64,000 bases of DNA, taken from assembly GCF_963576675.1 (NCBI RefSeq), contig NC_088913.1, positions 78,181,001-78,245,000 on the forward strand, written 5' to 3'. Below are positions 20,674-30,890 of the stretch, one piece after another. The stretch's first letter is position 1. Each line of letters starts with the position of its first letter. The notes under the pieces are model-generated. The model ran no database searches, was not told the DNA's origin, and worked only from the letters and a program-made list of their open reading frames with translations. This DNA is from Euphorbia lathyris. Lineage: Eukaryota; Streptophyta; Magnoliopsida; Malpighiales; Euphorbiaceae. Position numbers and translations under genes: made by a program.

Positions 20674-23103
20674 AACCTCCTTTTAAAGTTTTACTTGTCC
20701 TCAAGTAAAAGAAATCGAAACACAAGGGATTGAGAAAATTAAGAAACAAACCGAAGGTTGGTTTTGCCAAGTGCGTGATTTCAAAGTTATGGTTTTGTGC
20801 AAAGGGTTCGGTAAGTACCTACGCAAACAATTGAGTACAAAAAGTTGTTTCAAACCTCCATGATCAAGATTTAATAGGCAATATTAACGGGGGTTGATTA
20901 CCTTTTGAGAACCCGATAGTACCTCACCAAGGGATTTCGCTCTTACGCTCAATTTTAAGTGGGTCGGTGTTTTAGCACTCTTCTTTGCACTTACTCAAGA
21001 TCACGTTGAATTTGCATTTTTATCCGGGTTTTTCCTCCTAAAATATGGTTAGGCAATATTAAAAATGAACCCGGAGGGGGGTTGTAATGTGGATGGCTTC
21101 TTTAGTGGTCAGTTTAAAGAAACTCGAGTTCAAAAATACCGTTTTGTGATTGCACCGTATCATTGCTTATTTTGGCCTTGGCGAATTTTACAAGACGTAC
21201 TTCAAAATTGCTCGGGTGGAGCTTTGAGAATGCCTTATTATTTATTGTATCTTTGTTTTGATAGAGGCAAAAAAACAATATTTTGAGAGCTAATGGTGCT
21301 CATTTGCTAAGGCCGTGACTTATTTCGGGTAATTCGGGTACAACTTGATTATGTCGGTAATTGAACAAGAGGAAAAAGGGTTAAATGTTAAGAGGGTATT
21401 AACAAAAAAAAGTTGGTTAATAGGCTCGAGGGGGTTTCCTAATGTTTAATGAAAACGAGAAAAATAAATTAAGAAAAATTAGCCTAAGTGGGTTCGGTTT
21501 ATCATCTATTGCCTTTTTACCACAATAAGTGTACTTAACCCGGTATTAGATGCAAATTCTATGAGTCGAGTGAAGTCAAAGCTCTCAAAAAATTGTGAAA
21601 GAATTAGAGTTCTCGTACGAACTCTTTTAGGCTCAAATATACCTCACAAAGATTCGGATTCAAATTGTGTACTATCAAGTTTTCGCTAAATTCTCAACTA
21701 TCCCGTTTTTATTGCCTTTTTAAAGTTCATTGTGGAGATAACATTTGGGTTAATACTCAATGCCTTAGTTTGGTACTAATCCTAAGTTTTTCACAAATTC
21801 CCTAACTTTAAGATCAAGACTAAAATTTCTTAATCGAATCATTCCTTTATGTTCCGACGTTTTTACTTTTGATGACAAATAACGGAACTTTTAATTAATT
21901 TCCAAAGGAGGGGCACGTGTCGGGAAAATTTAAAAGAGTAAATAAATTAGTTTAATTATTTTGTTGTTATTAAATTTTTATTTTTGTTTTTGGTAGTGCA
22001 AAACAAACGTTAAGTACGGGGTTGCACGTCCCTCCGCGTTATTTAAAATGACGCCTATTCCAGGGACGTCGCAAAAAGAAACTAAAACAAAAACAAAAAC
22101 AAAAATAGAATTTAAATTGAAAGATAGAGGGGTATCTACCCTATCCCTCCTCACACTTAAAAACGCAATAAGTTCCAACATTGGGAAATAAATTTGAAGC
22201 ACAAAGTGTAAAGAAAAAGAGTAAGGTAGAGAAGACTCCCTCAAACATCTTCCGATGGTGGTGGATATGACATGTTCCGCTCCCGATAGTAATGACTTGT
22301 GGAGTGTTCGAGGCATCAACTCTCGAACTCGGTTGACATTTATTTAAAATATAAAATTTAAAACTTAATTTGGATTGAAAGATTATTAATGTAAATATAT
22401 ATATATATATTTATTATTTTTATTATTATTTTTTTATTATTATTATTATTATATATATATTTATTATATAAAAAAAATTAGAGAAGAAAAAAAAATAAAA
22501 ACAAAATTTCAACTCGTTGCGGCCGGCGGGCGTCGCACAGCGGCGGTGCCCAGCGATGCCTGCCAGCGCTGGGCAGCGCTGCGCGAGCCCCGCGTGCCGC
22601 AGCTCCTGGAGCTGCGGCAGCGCTGGCGCGCGGGGCGTGCTGCCGCGTGCCGCAGCGGCCAGCAGCATATTTTTTTTTAAAAATTTTATAAAATCAACAT
22701 AAATATATTATATATAAAAAATAAAAATAAAATAAGATAAAAATAAAATAAAATAATTTTTTCATTTTTTTCCATTTTTGTTTTATTTTTGCCAACGTCA
22801 ATACTTACAATTCTCTTCCAACTCGTCCCACCGAAACGACAAAATTACACGAACACCTAATAAAATGTAAGAAAAAATAATTAATCACACAGTAATAACT
22901 TAAATGCAAAAACTGAAAAGGTAAATTAAAGACAAAATTAAACTTTATTCGAGCTTGGGTTGCCTCCCAAGAAGCGCTACATTATAGTCGGTGAGCTCGA
23001 CTTAGCATTTCATCCTAGGTGTATGCTTCCACTCGCCTTAGGAATGCAAATTCTTGAATAAACAATCCGTACCTACAAAACGGATTGTTAGCTTCAAAAA
23101 AAT
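20674..23103 (-). other. LARD-like internal region, non-coding
   Basis: It begins (in element terms ends) with the purine tract AAAAGGAGGTT (minus strand, 20674-20684). The rest shows no gag, pol or long ORF. At about 22390-22480 lies an AT-only TAT/TTA microsatellite followed by a GC-rich island. Near 22966-22985 is TTGCCTCCCAAGAAGCGCT, which I recall as a conserved piece of plant Ty3 elements (from memory, uncertain). Confidence 0.65.
22518..22668. repeat. GC-rich palindromic island inside AT-rich DNA
   Basis: About 150 bp of GC-rich sequence with nested inverted repeats, including a 12-bp-arm palindrome TGCCGCAGCTCC / GGAGCTGCGGCA with a 1-nt centre (22595-22619) and several AGCGCTG/CAGCGCT units. 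Flanking DNA on both sides is nearly pure A/T. Open frames on both strands here are composition artefacts. Confidence 0.75.
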
Positions 23104-23592
23104 TTAACAAAAACCAAAAACTATATTTACAGAAATTATTGAAGAGTTTCGTTTGCTCCCTTTTTGACTCTTTTGGTAGTTCAAAAAGAGTGAAATATTC
23201 CGAGTTAGAATAACCTCAAACTCTTCTAGTTTTGGATTCATTTCCATGGGCCCGCACACAACCGGCTCATCGATTAGGATCTCCGGCTCCTCGCAGTTGA
23301 GACAACCTTCGGTATTTGGAGAGTCTTCTTGAGAAGGCTCAATTAACTCGAGCACCACATTTTGATCACCCGGATTGGCGTCTCTAATTGATTCGTCCGT
23401 AGTTGAATCGATACGAGACTTCAATCTAGCGATTTGATTCACCAAATCCTTACAAAATGCCTCAGTGTTAGATAATCTCACATGAATGTCTTTAAGCATA
23501 GAGATTACCACATCGAGTTGCGAGGTTGATTGTTGGTGCGAACATCCGTCATCCTTGTGGTCATCCCACAGATGATGACTATAAGGCATCAT
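23104..23592 (-). CDS. Unrecognised 162-aa ORF after the primer-binding site of the LARD-like element
   Basis: It begins MMPYSHHLWDDHKDD about 160 bp inside the 5' LTR, where gag would start. The protein is acidic, with a heptad-like segment (LDVVISMLKDIHVRL, about residues 26-60) suggesting a coiled coil, then a Glu/Pro-rich acidic part. It shows no zinc knuckle, capsid motif, protease or enzyme signature. It is the only frame of its size in the internal region. It may be a gag remnant or a packaging protein, or it may not be translated. I do not assign a function. Confidence 0.45.
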   Translation of the reverse strand: MMPYSHHLWDDHKDDGCSHQQSTSQLDVVISMLKDIHVRLSNTEAFCKDLVNQIARLKSRIDSTTDESIRDANPGDQNVVLELIEPSQEDSPNTEGCLNCEEPEILIDEPVVCGPMEMNPKLEEFEVILTRNISLFLNYQKSQKGSKRNSSIISVNIVFGFC

Positions 23593-23751
23593 ACCATGAA
23601 AAAGATCATTAATAACAACAAAATAAATTATTCACAAAAAGAGAATAATATTTACGAATGCTCAAAAGAAGTCGATATAAACAATTTATACAAAATGAAT
23701 GCTTAAACTAACAATAAAACGTTTTTGTCTAATATTGCAAGAAATTATAAA

Positions 23752-23769
23752 TCCCCGGCAACGGTGCCA
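23752..23769 (-). other. Primer-binding site of LARD-like element
   Basis: Minus strand TGGCACCGTTGCCGGGGA, six bases inside the 5' LTR; it differs at one position from the Athila site. Confidence 0.8.
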
Positions 23770-24800
23770 AAAACTTGATGGACGTAGGATCTAGGTGTGT
23801 AGAGCTTTTCTAACGACGACTTAAATGTGTATTGCGATGAATGTGCTACTAGTATGTATGTGATCTTTCTAATGCTCTAACTCTACTAGACGCAACGACT
23901 ACTTAGGGGCAAGTGTACCCCGTCGTATCAAGTAATAATCCGGTTAAGACCGGGTATCGAATCCACGGGATTTATAATTACAAGTACTAGATGACTCGGT
24001 TTCGTATGTTATTTAAGCGGTAATTACTTTGGGGTTAAGTAAGACACAACTACACACTATTTCTCACTATTGGCGACACAGATTTATGTAGCTAAAACTC
24101 TATGAAGTGGGATGAATATGATAAGTTATAACCATGATAAATAATGACTCTAAATGTATACGGATAATAATTTACTCTTGCAAAGACGACCAAGTGTAGT
24201 AGAACCGACCCGTGAAGTACTTAGACTACGTGATTCCTAGTCAAGGCGTGTCTAATGCGGGGGAATTAGAAACTAGGGCACGTAAGTTCCGTGGCTTGTC
24301 AATTCCTACGGTTTCCGGTTTGTCACTTCCGGTAAGGCAACACCTATATAACTCCCTAAAGATAGCCCGAATGGCGGCGGTAATCGCGTTCTCCTACACA
24401 ATAATCAATTATCAATATCAAAACAAGCAATAAACATCAACACATAAAGGGAAATAGAGATTATAAATCATAAATTATAAATATGGAAAGTGATTAGATG
24501 AAATACAACCAAGCCTAGTACATAGGAAGAGTACAAGCTAATTAGCAAGTAAAAAGGGAGAATCCGCCCTTGGAACTAGCTAACCGGACTCAAAGCCGTC
24601 TCCCAGGTCGTGGAGGTGGAACTCTCGAGCTTGGTGACGAATGGTGGAACGGAACGTCAATGGAACGCCGGAACAACGAACAAGCTCTCGAGGGGGAGAG
24701 TTTAACTTACAAAATCTGAATCTAAATTACAAGGAAAGAAAAGAGTATAGTGTAGCTCTCTAATATGTAATTCGTGTCTAGTAATGTTCAAGAGCTATCT

Positions 24801-24807
24801 ATTTATA
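24801..24807 (-). promoter_or_regulatory. TATA box of LARD-like 5' LTR
   Basis: TATAAAT on the minus strand. The nearest palindrome of the upstream array starts 79 bp away in the U3 direction. Confidence 0.7.
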
Positions 24808-24885
24808 GACATCAAGCAAGGGCAATGTTGTAATTTCACACAGCACAAGTATGGAGCAACATGATTTGGTGCAGAAATCCCATCA

Positions 24886-25359
24886 TACGCCCCGCGTAAA
24901 TTGGACTACGCCCCACGTAAATGCCCATCCCGTCAGAAATCTCCTGCATGTGGACCAATTCCGTGTCTAATTGTCTCAAACACGCCCTGCGTAAAGGATT
25001 GTACGCCCCGCGTGTTTGAGTCTCTGAAGTTTTATTGCTTGAATTGGTGCTTTTACGCCGTGCGTAGCTGAGGTACGCCCCGCGTAAAAGAGTCTCTGAT
25101 CTTTTTACATTGAAGAACTGCCTTTTACGCCCCGTGTATATGGTGATACGCCCCGCGTATGGAGAGTTGACTCTGGGAGACAATGCAGTCTGACTTTCAG
25201 GATTAGGCCAATTATTGCCGACCTGTGTCATACGCCCCGCGTAGAGTGTGGCATACGCCCCGCGTATGCTGAGTCAGTTCCACATGGCTTCTGCGGATAA
25301 GGCAATCATTACCGACACTATGTTTCACGCCCCGCGTAGGGGATTATACGCCCCGCGTA
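24886..25359. repeat. Array of 12 helically spaced TACGCCCCGCGTA palindromes in 5' LTR U3
   Basis: Starts: 24886, 24907, 24981, 25002, 25054, 25074, 25126, 25147, 25231, 25254, 25326, 25347. The copies form six pairs spaced 20-23 bp, and successive pairs start 95, 73, 72, 105 and 95 bp apart. Six copies are perfect; the others differ by one or two bases, mostly at CpG. All lie upstream of the LTR TATA box, as promoter or enhancer sites would. Confidence 0.92.
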
Positions 25360-25601
25360 TGGAGTGGATTTTTGCTCCTTTCTCGTACCTAAAATATAAA
25401 TCTTGAGAGCCGAGTTAGCTTGACATTTTTATTTCCTAAACTAATCAAAAACGAGGAAAATAAACTAAAAGTACGAGATTTATTTTTATTTCTTTATTTT
25501 ATCAAAAACACTTTGTTTTTGTAATTAAACTTATTTATTTTATCCAAAATCAACCCGTAAATCACGCTAAAAGATAGGGGTAAAATACCCCTATCAACTG
25601 A

Positions 25602-27315
25602 CATCGTAGTTCCTGGTGATTCTCACTACACACAGTGTCAAGGAATTGAAGCTGAACATCAAGAAGATGATGTGCAACTGGATGATCAGTTCATTGCACA
25701 AGTTGAGGAAGAGTTAGATGGCAATGATGAAGAAGATGATGAATAAGGAGAAGAACACAGTGATGATACTGACTCCGAGGAGACAGCTAGTGAGGTTGAA
25801 GCTGAGCCAACCAATACTGCGTTGGCTGCTGGAGATGAACAAGAACCTGACCAACCCAATGTTGATCAAGAACAAGAACAAGCTGACCAGCTTAATGCTG
25901 ATCAAGAAGAAACTTCTCCCTCTCACTCAGGAGAGTCTATCCAAGCTGACACTCCTCCTCGCAGAAGAAGATTAGTTAAGGCAAGTCAGAAGTCTGTCTT
26001 TGACCTTCCTGTTCAAAAACCAACTGTCCTTGACTTTGTTATCCAGAAGCCGACCAAAGACCCTTCTACACTCAAGCTGAAATTTTTCAGAAAACAACCA
26101 TCTTCTACTCCATCGGCTTCTCTTGAAAAGCAAGCCTCTATTTCTTCACCAAAGGAACACACCGACTTGAATGCTTCCGCTAACTCTACAAGCCAAATGG
26201 AGCAAATTCCCGTCAATGCTGTTACTATAAGCATTGTGCTGACTCAGGACATTCCTGCTCCAGTCAGCACAGACAGCATTCGAATTACTTCTTCTCTAAT
26301 CAACACTTCTGCCGATCAATCAGCTTTACCCGCGACTCGAGTGCAGATTGAAAACACACTTCCAGTCACTGACTATGTTATTCCTCTGACTCCTCCCTCA
26401 ACCGGACAAACTGAGGAAACCAGGCAAGTTAATGAAGGCTCTCTCAGCTACTTGCATGCCACCGAGTCTGGTAAAAGAATCATCGACTCGGTGCAAACAT
26501 TAATTAAAGACCTTCATCAAACCACTCCACCTGCTGCTGGATCTTCTACTGTTGAGACAACTCAGCTCTCCCACATAACTCAGCTTCTCAACGAAGTTAA
26601 GGGATTCAAGGATTTGCTGAGTGTCATAGTCTCCATTCAAGCACAGCAACCTAAGCAGGATTCCATCACAAAGCTGGCTGAGCTCCAGCTGACAATAGTT
26701 CAGCACCTTAACACTCTTCAAGGTCAAGTTCAGACCTTGTCAGCTGCGAACACGCGATATGCAACTTCTGATGAAGTCAAAATGCTCTTTGCTCAGCTTC
26801 ACACCGAGCAAATCAAGACCAACGAGCAAATGGTCTCCTATTCTCAATGCTCAGTGGAGCAAATTTGAGAGGCTGTTCGATTGTTGAACTTGAACAAACA
26901 AGAGATGGACACTGGCGCCATGAAGCAAAATGAGATATTGTCTGTCACTAAACAAACCTTCAACCATGTACGTCACATCAACATTCAGCGTCAATACTAC
27001 GACTCATCCTTACTGAAGACATTTCATTAAGTCGTTGCTGGTCTGTCAGATGCACTTACCTGGATAGGTAAATCTCAAGCTTTCATAGTAAGCATGATCA
27101 GCGCTGCTGAACTCAATATACCCACAGAGGTCTTCGATGATGGAGTTGCTATCTTTGACGGCGTCAATGAAAGCACCGATAGACTTAAGGGGCTGTCCAC
27201 AGAACTGACCAGAGCCGTCTTAACCGACGCCTTTAGGATTCCTCCTCCCGATGCTGACAAAACGGGGGAGAAAGAACAAGCTAGAACACAGCATGAGCCT
27301 AAGAAAAAGAAATAG
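25602..27315 (+). pseudogene. SIRE A env-like ORF, second part
   Basis: It continues the frame broken at 18874. First comes an acidic Asp/Glu/Gln-rich stretch with a TAA at 25744-25746, then a Ser/Thr/Pro-rich region. Next is a long helical, probably coiled-coil part (LLNEVKGFKDLLSVIVSIQ, about 26590-26650, and onward). A TGA at 26866-26868 and a TAA at 27028-27030 break it; the second sits where SIRE B reads Gln (FHQ). The C-terminus (AAELNIPTEVFDDGVAIFDG) is conserved in SIRE B. In full the ORF would be about 951 codons with four stops. Function unknown; no membrane anchor seen. Confidence 0.8.
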
Positions 27316-27857
27316 AAATTAGGCTAGCTCAGTTATGCTAAGTTTGTAGTCGCTATGTTTTTTACTTATCTTTTGTTGTATACGCTGACTACTTCTATTA
27401 ATATCAATACTTGCATCTTTTTATCCAAAACCTGAGTTATTTTATACGATGCTGAGTATTAAGTTATTATGTATCTTTAAGTACATCAACTATGTTTAAT
27501 GCTTATAAAACTTATTGATCGTACCCAATGTTGATAACATGTTTGACATTGACTTATATGTTTATAAAACATTATCTTATAAGAACTCATTGAGCAACAA
27601 ATTACTCAGCGCTCTCTGAATGTTAAAACTTCCGCTTAAACACTGAGTAAAATAGAATATGTTCCATGAGCTGACCTATATCCGAAAACTGACCTTAGAC
27701 TTACTCGATTAAACCCTTAAATGTTTAGAGTAAAACTAAGTCAGTAGCTCAACCCTGACGGGGGAGTTTGCTAAGTTATATTAGGTCAACTATCATGGGG
27801 GAGCTCAATACTGAGTTCTTCGCTGAATAGTTTTGCCAACATCAAAATGGGGGAGTT
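27316..27857 (+). other. SIRE A 3' untranslated region and polypurine tract
   Basis: Non-coding, with repeated ACTGAG/CTGAC words and several GGGGGAG runs. AAAATGGGGGAGTTT at about 27844-27857 directly precedes the LTR and is the polypurine tract. Confidence 0.75.
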
Positions 27858-29196
27858 TGTTGAAACACCTTTCCACATAATTTTGATTTGACAAAATTGT
27901 TTAAGTGTAATTAAAAAATATTCTAAACACACTAAGTTTAAATGCTTTGATTTATTCTACTAATGTGTTTGTTCAATGTTGAGTTAAATTTTTTATAAGA
28001 CACAAAGATTAAAAGGCCCAAAGCCCAATACGGAAGTCAAAAGCCCAAGTCAAACAGTTTAAGGCAACTCGGCCCGCGTATGTCAAAACGCTGTCGTTAT
28101 GTACAAAACGCAGCTCAGCGGAAGAAGGATCTAGAAGACCTTCGTGGAACAACTTCGGGATGAAGCTGCTGAGTTGATTCGACAAAGAGTACAAGACAGC
28201 AGCTGAGCAAGAACAACTTCCAGACAAAGTGTTTCCACTTTGGGTAAAGTTCAGAAGACACAGAATGCTGTCTAGTTGACCTTACCATAAATGGAGAGAC
28301 ATTCTGCCGAGCTGACCAAAATCTGACCGAGGACAGAAGATACTCAAATCTGATTGGCCGAGAGCTCTGAGCAAGACAGGATGACAACGACAGGAAGCTG
28401 TTTCCCTCCAACGGTTATTTCGAAATTTGAAATGACCGATGCCTCAGACGTCTCTATAAATAGAGCCCTTCAGTTGCTTCATTTAACACAGAACTTGATC
28501 AAGCCATTACGCTGACCAAAATTCTACGCAAAGTTCTGCAAGAAAAAGCAAAGCAATCTTACACTAAATTTCATATCTTTTGTGTAAAAGTCTAGAGTGA
28601 TTATTCAATCATCTAAGGTGTCGTAGCAATCGTTGTTTAGGACAAACACTTATCATTTCTACAGATTAGAAAGGAGAGGCTGAGTACTCGGTTATAGTAC
28701 TCAGCGAGAGATTAGGATTGAGTAGAGGTATAGAGGAAGGTACTCTTGTTATACTCAGTTTCTAAGATTGTAAAATGTTTGATGCTCTACCGTTAAAGAG
28801 CTCAGTAGAGAATTCGAAATCTCGGAACGTGTTCCGGGAACAGGACGTAGGCTTGGAGGCCGAACCTGGATAAATCTGCTGAGTAACATATTTCTAACCT
28901 TAAACTCCTTTATATATTTATTGCTTGCTTAAACAAAAACTGACCAAGTAAAGAGGTCAAGCTGAGTTGTGCGCATTGAATATCTGAGCTCAGGAATAGA
29001 CTCTAAGTGCTATCTCCTGACTCAAGTAAAGAAACTGACCTAGTCACCAGTTGACTAAGCCAGTATCTTGCTATTCACTCAGTGCCACTGTTAAAACCTT
29101 TTTCTCACGAAAAAAAAGTCTACCTTAACAAAAAAAATTTAAATAGTTCCTAACCCCCCCTTGGAACTATACTTGTAACGTTATAAGGGACCAACA
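27858..29196 (+). repeat. 3' LTR of SIRE A (1339 bp)
   Basis: Begins TGTTGAAACACC and ends GGGACCAACA (terminal TGTTG/CCAACA). The minus-strand LTR at 51972-53302 is a diverged relative. TATAAATA at 28455-28462 is its TATA box. The following AACAC is a possible target duplication whose partner lies upstream of the window. Confidence 0.88.
28455..28462 (+). promoter_or_regulatory. TATA box of SIRE A 3' LTR
   Basis: TATAAATA within CTCTATAAATAGAGCCC, about 600 bp into the LTR, a usual U3/R position. Confidence 0.65.
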
Positions 29197-30890
29197 AACA
29201 CTTGTCCAAAGAATTAACCCCTTCTGAAGCTGCAGAAATACAGTGGTGGACACTACAATTTTTTATGAACTCGAACTGGTTTTTAGAAACAATGCGAGAA
29301 GAAATAATTGCAAGTTTGTCTGTGAGAATTTTAGAAATAATTCTAAAACTAAAATTACTCATAACAATTGGTCGATACTGATCTACTCGACTGGAACCCT
29401 CGACTTTAGGAATTAAAACCATGAGATTAGAATTCATACTAGGAAGAATATGACCATTGTTAAACAAACTTTTAACTATATTACAGACATCATAACCAAC
29501 AATGTCCCAAAAAGTTTGGAAAAAGTCCTTGTGAAACCATTATGCATTGTCTTTATCCATACTAAAAACTGAAAACCGAATTTCCTCATTTAAAGGATAT
29601 CTCGCCAAATCAACATTGTCTTCTGTTGTGACAAACTCGGATATATCATCCGCAACTACTCCTAAATCCACCGAAGTGCTACGACTAATAAAAAATTGAG
29701 AGAAATAATTCACCACATGTGAAGAGACAACTTCTATTGAGTTCGTAATTTCTCCATTAATTTCCATAACATCAATTCTAGCCCGTAATTTTTTAATAGC
29801 AGCAACTTGGTGGAAGAAAGACGTGTTCCGATCCCCATCTTTTTTTAACCATTTAACATTGCGCCGCTCTTAATAGAAAAATTCTTTCCTCTGAAGCTAT
29901 AAGTCGAGGCTAGCATGAGCTAAAAGCTCTTGCTCATGAAGATCTGCCAGGAATCCCACTTTTTCAAGCTGATATTGGACCGTAACTAATTTCTCACTTG
30001 CAATATGAATATTCTCATCAAGCAACCCGAAAACACTATGATTCCAATTTCTAAGAATGGGACGTAAAGTACAAAATTTTTGGCATAGAAAGGAACTAGA
30101 AGAGAGAAACCTAGGGATCACCACGAGAACATGAAAACTGAAGAGGCTTGTGATCCGATAGATACTGCGGAATCGCAACACAAGAAATCGAACCCCAAAA
30201 ATCCATAAAACTTGCCGAGACCATTGATTGATCCAAACCACACTCAAACCTTGTAGAACCCAGCCTACCATTACAACAAGTGTATTTTGCACCAACTGTT
30301 ATGACATAAAAAAAAAATGCACATGTCAATGAATGACCAAAAATCAACATAAGACGAACTAACATGTAAGGCACCCATCTTCTCATGTGATCCGACAATT
30401 GCATTAAAAACTCTTAGAATTAACCAACTCCCTTGAGATGAATCACATAGGCCAATAAAATTTGACCAAAGAGATAAACGATGAGAAATTAAATTACTGC
30501 CATAGATGAAGGTCAGACGCTGCATAGAACCCGACACACTATAATCCACTGTGATATGCTGCTCATGCTCACGGATAATGGTGGCTTGATGAGAGATTCT
30601 TGCCAATAGCCACAAAGAGGGAAAGTTTCTAACATTCTAGGAAATCAACTTCAACCCCAAACTTCTCCAAAGTCTAGTCGGAATACTTTCGAACTGAACC
30701 ATTGGCTCAATAATACAAACGAAATCAGGTTTATTTTGCGAACAATAAAGGCTAAGAGCTGGCTGTGTATGAGGGCTATTCAAACCCCGAAAATTCCAAT
30801 AAAAACAATAATGGATAATATCTTCCTTTTTTGCTACGCTCTCTTTTAGGGCGTATTGATTCAGAGGCGTTAATCTCAATTGACCGATGA
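29197..30890 (-). pseudogene. LINE A ORF2 remnant (endonuclease and start of reverse transcriptase)
   Basis: Minus-strand fragments in several frames reconstruct a plant LINE ORF2. An AP-endonuclease start (FYWNFRGLNS) lies near 30800, and endonuclease motifs occur down to about 30100. A linker follows, then the first part of reverse transcriptase (NSNLMVLIPKVEGSS, VDQYRPIVMSNFSFRIISKI, about 29300-29450). Numerous frameshifts and stops mark it as old. The left end stops at the SIRE A LTR, so the rest of reverse transcriptase is missing. The 29197-29502 segment is nearly identical to 51660-51971 of LINE B. Confidence 0.8.

Larger units (their letters stand above)
18875..25596 (-). mobile_element. 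Complete non-autonomous Ty3-like (LARD-like) element nested in SIRE A
   Basis: Two LTRs (18875-20673 and 23776-25596) beginning TGATGG and ending CTATCA enclose 3.1 kb without gag or pol. The 5-bp target duplication ACTGA flanks it (18870-18874 and 25597-25601), and removing the element restores the env-like frame. The minus orientation is set by the primer-binding site at 23752-23769 and the purine tract at 20674-20686. The primer site differs from that of the Athila element by one base, so a Ty3 partner of the Athila/Tat type probably supplied the proteins. One 162-codon ORF follows the primer site. The LTRs are nearly identical except for a 22-bp deletion. Confidence 0.92.
23776..25596 (-). 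repeat. 5' LTR of LARD-like element (1821 bp)
   Basis: Begins TGATGGACG and ends CTATCA on the plus strand, matched by 18875-20673. U3 is at the high-coordinate end, with the palindrome array upstream of the TATA box at 24801-24807. R/U5 runs down to 23776. Confidence 0.92.
1..29196 (+). mobile_element. SIRE-type Ty1/copia retrotransposon A (5' end outside window), split by two nested elements
   Basis: The pieces 1-1433, 14995-18874 and 25602-29196 form one plus-strand element once two inserted elements are removed. Order seen: gag C-terminus, protease, integrase, reverse transcriptase, RNase H, an env-like ORF in the 3' position, a purine tract and a 3' LTR. The copia domain order and the long extra ORF after pol are typical of the SIRE/Maximus lineage. 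The 5' LTR, primer-binding site and gag start lie upstream of the window. All known lesions are in-frame stops; I see no frameshift. The element ends at 29196 directly against LINE sequence. Confidence 0.9.

Noticed and set aside
22426..22702. Two opposing Ala/Arg-rich frames in the GC island
   Set aside because: High-GC palindromic DNA leaves all frames open; no domain and no conservation evidence.
19985..25359. CRISPR-like array (palindromic repeats with spacers)
   Set aside because: Eukaryotic LTR context, repeat only 13 bp, spacers conserved between both LTRs.
17733..27315. True envelope gene in the SIRE element
   Set aside because: No signal peptide, membrane anchor or fusion-type motif seen; only the position is env-like.
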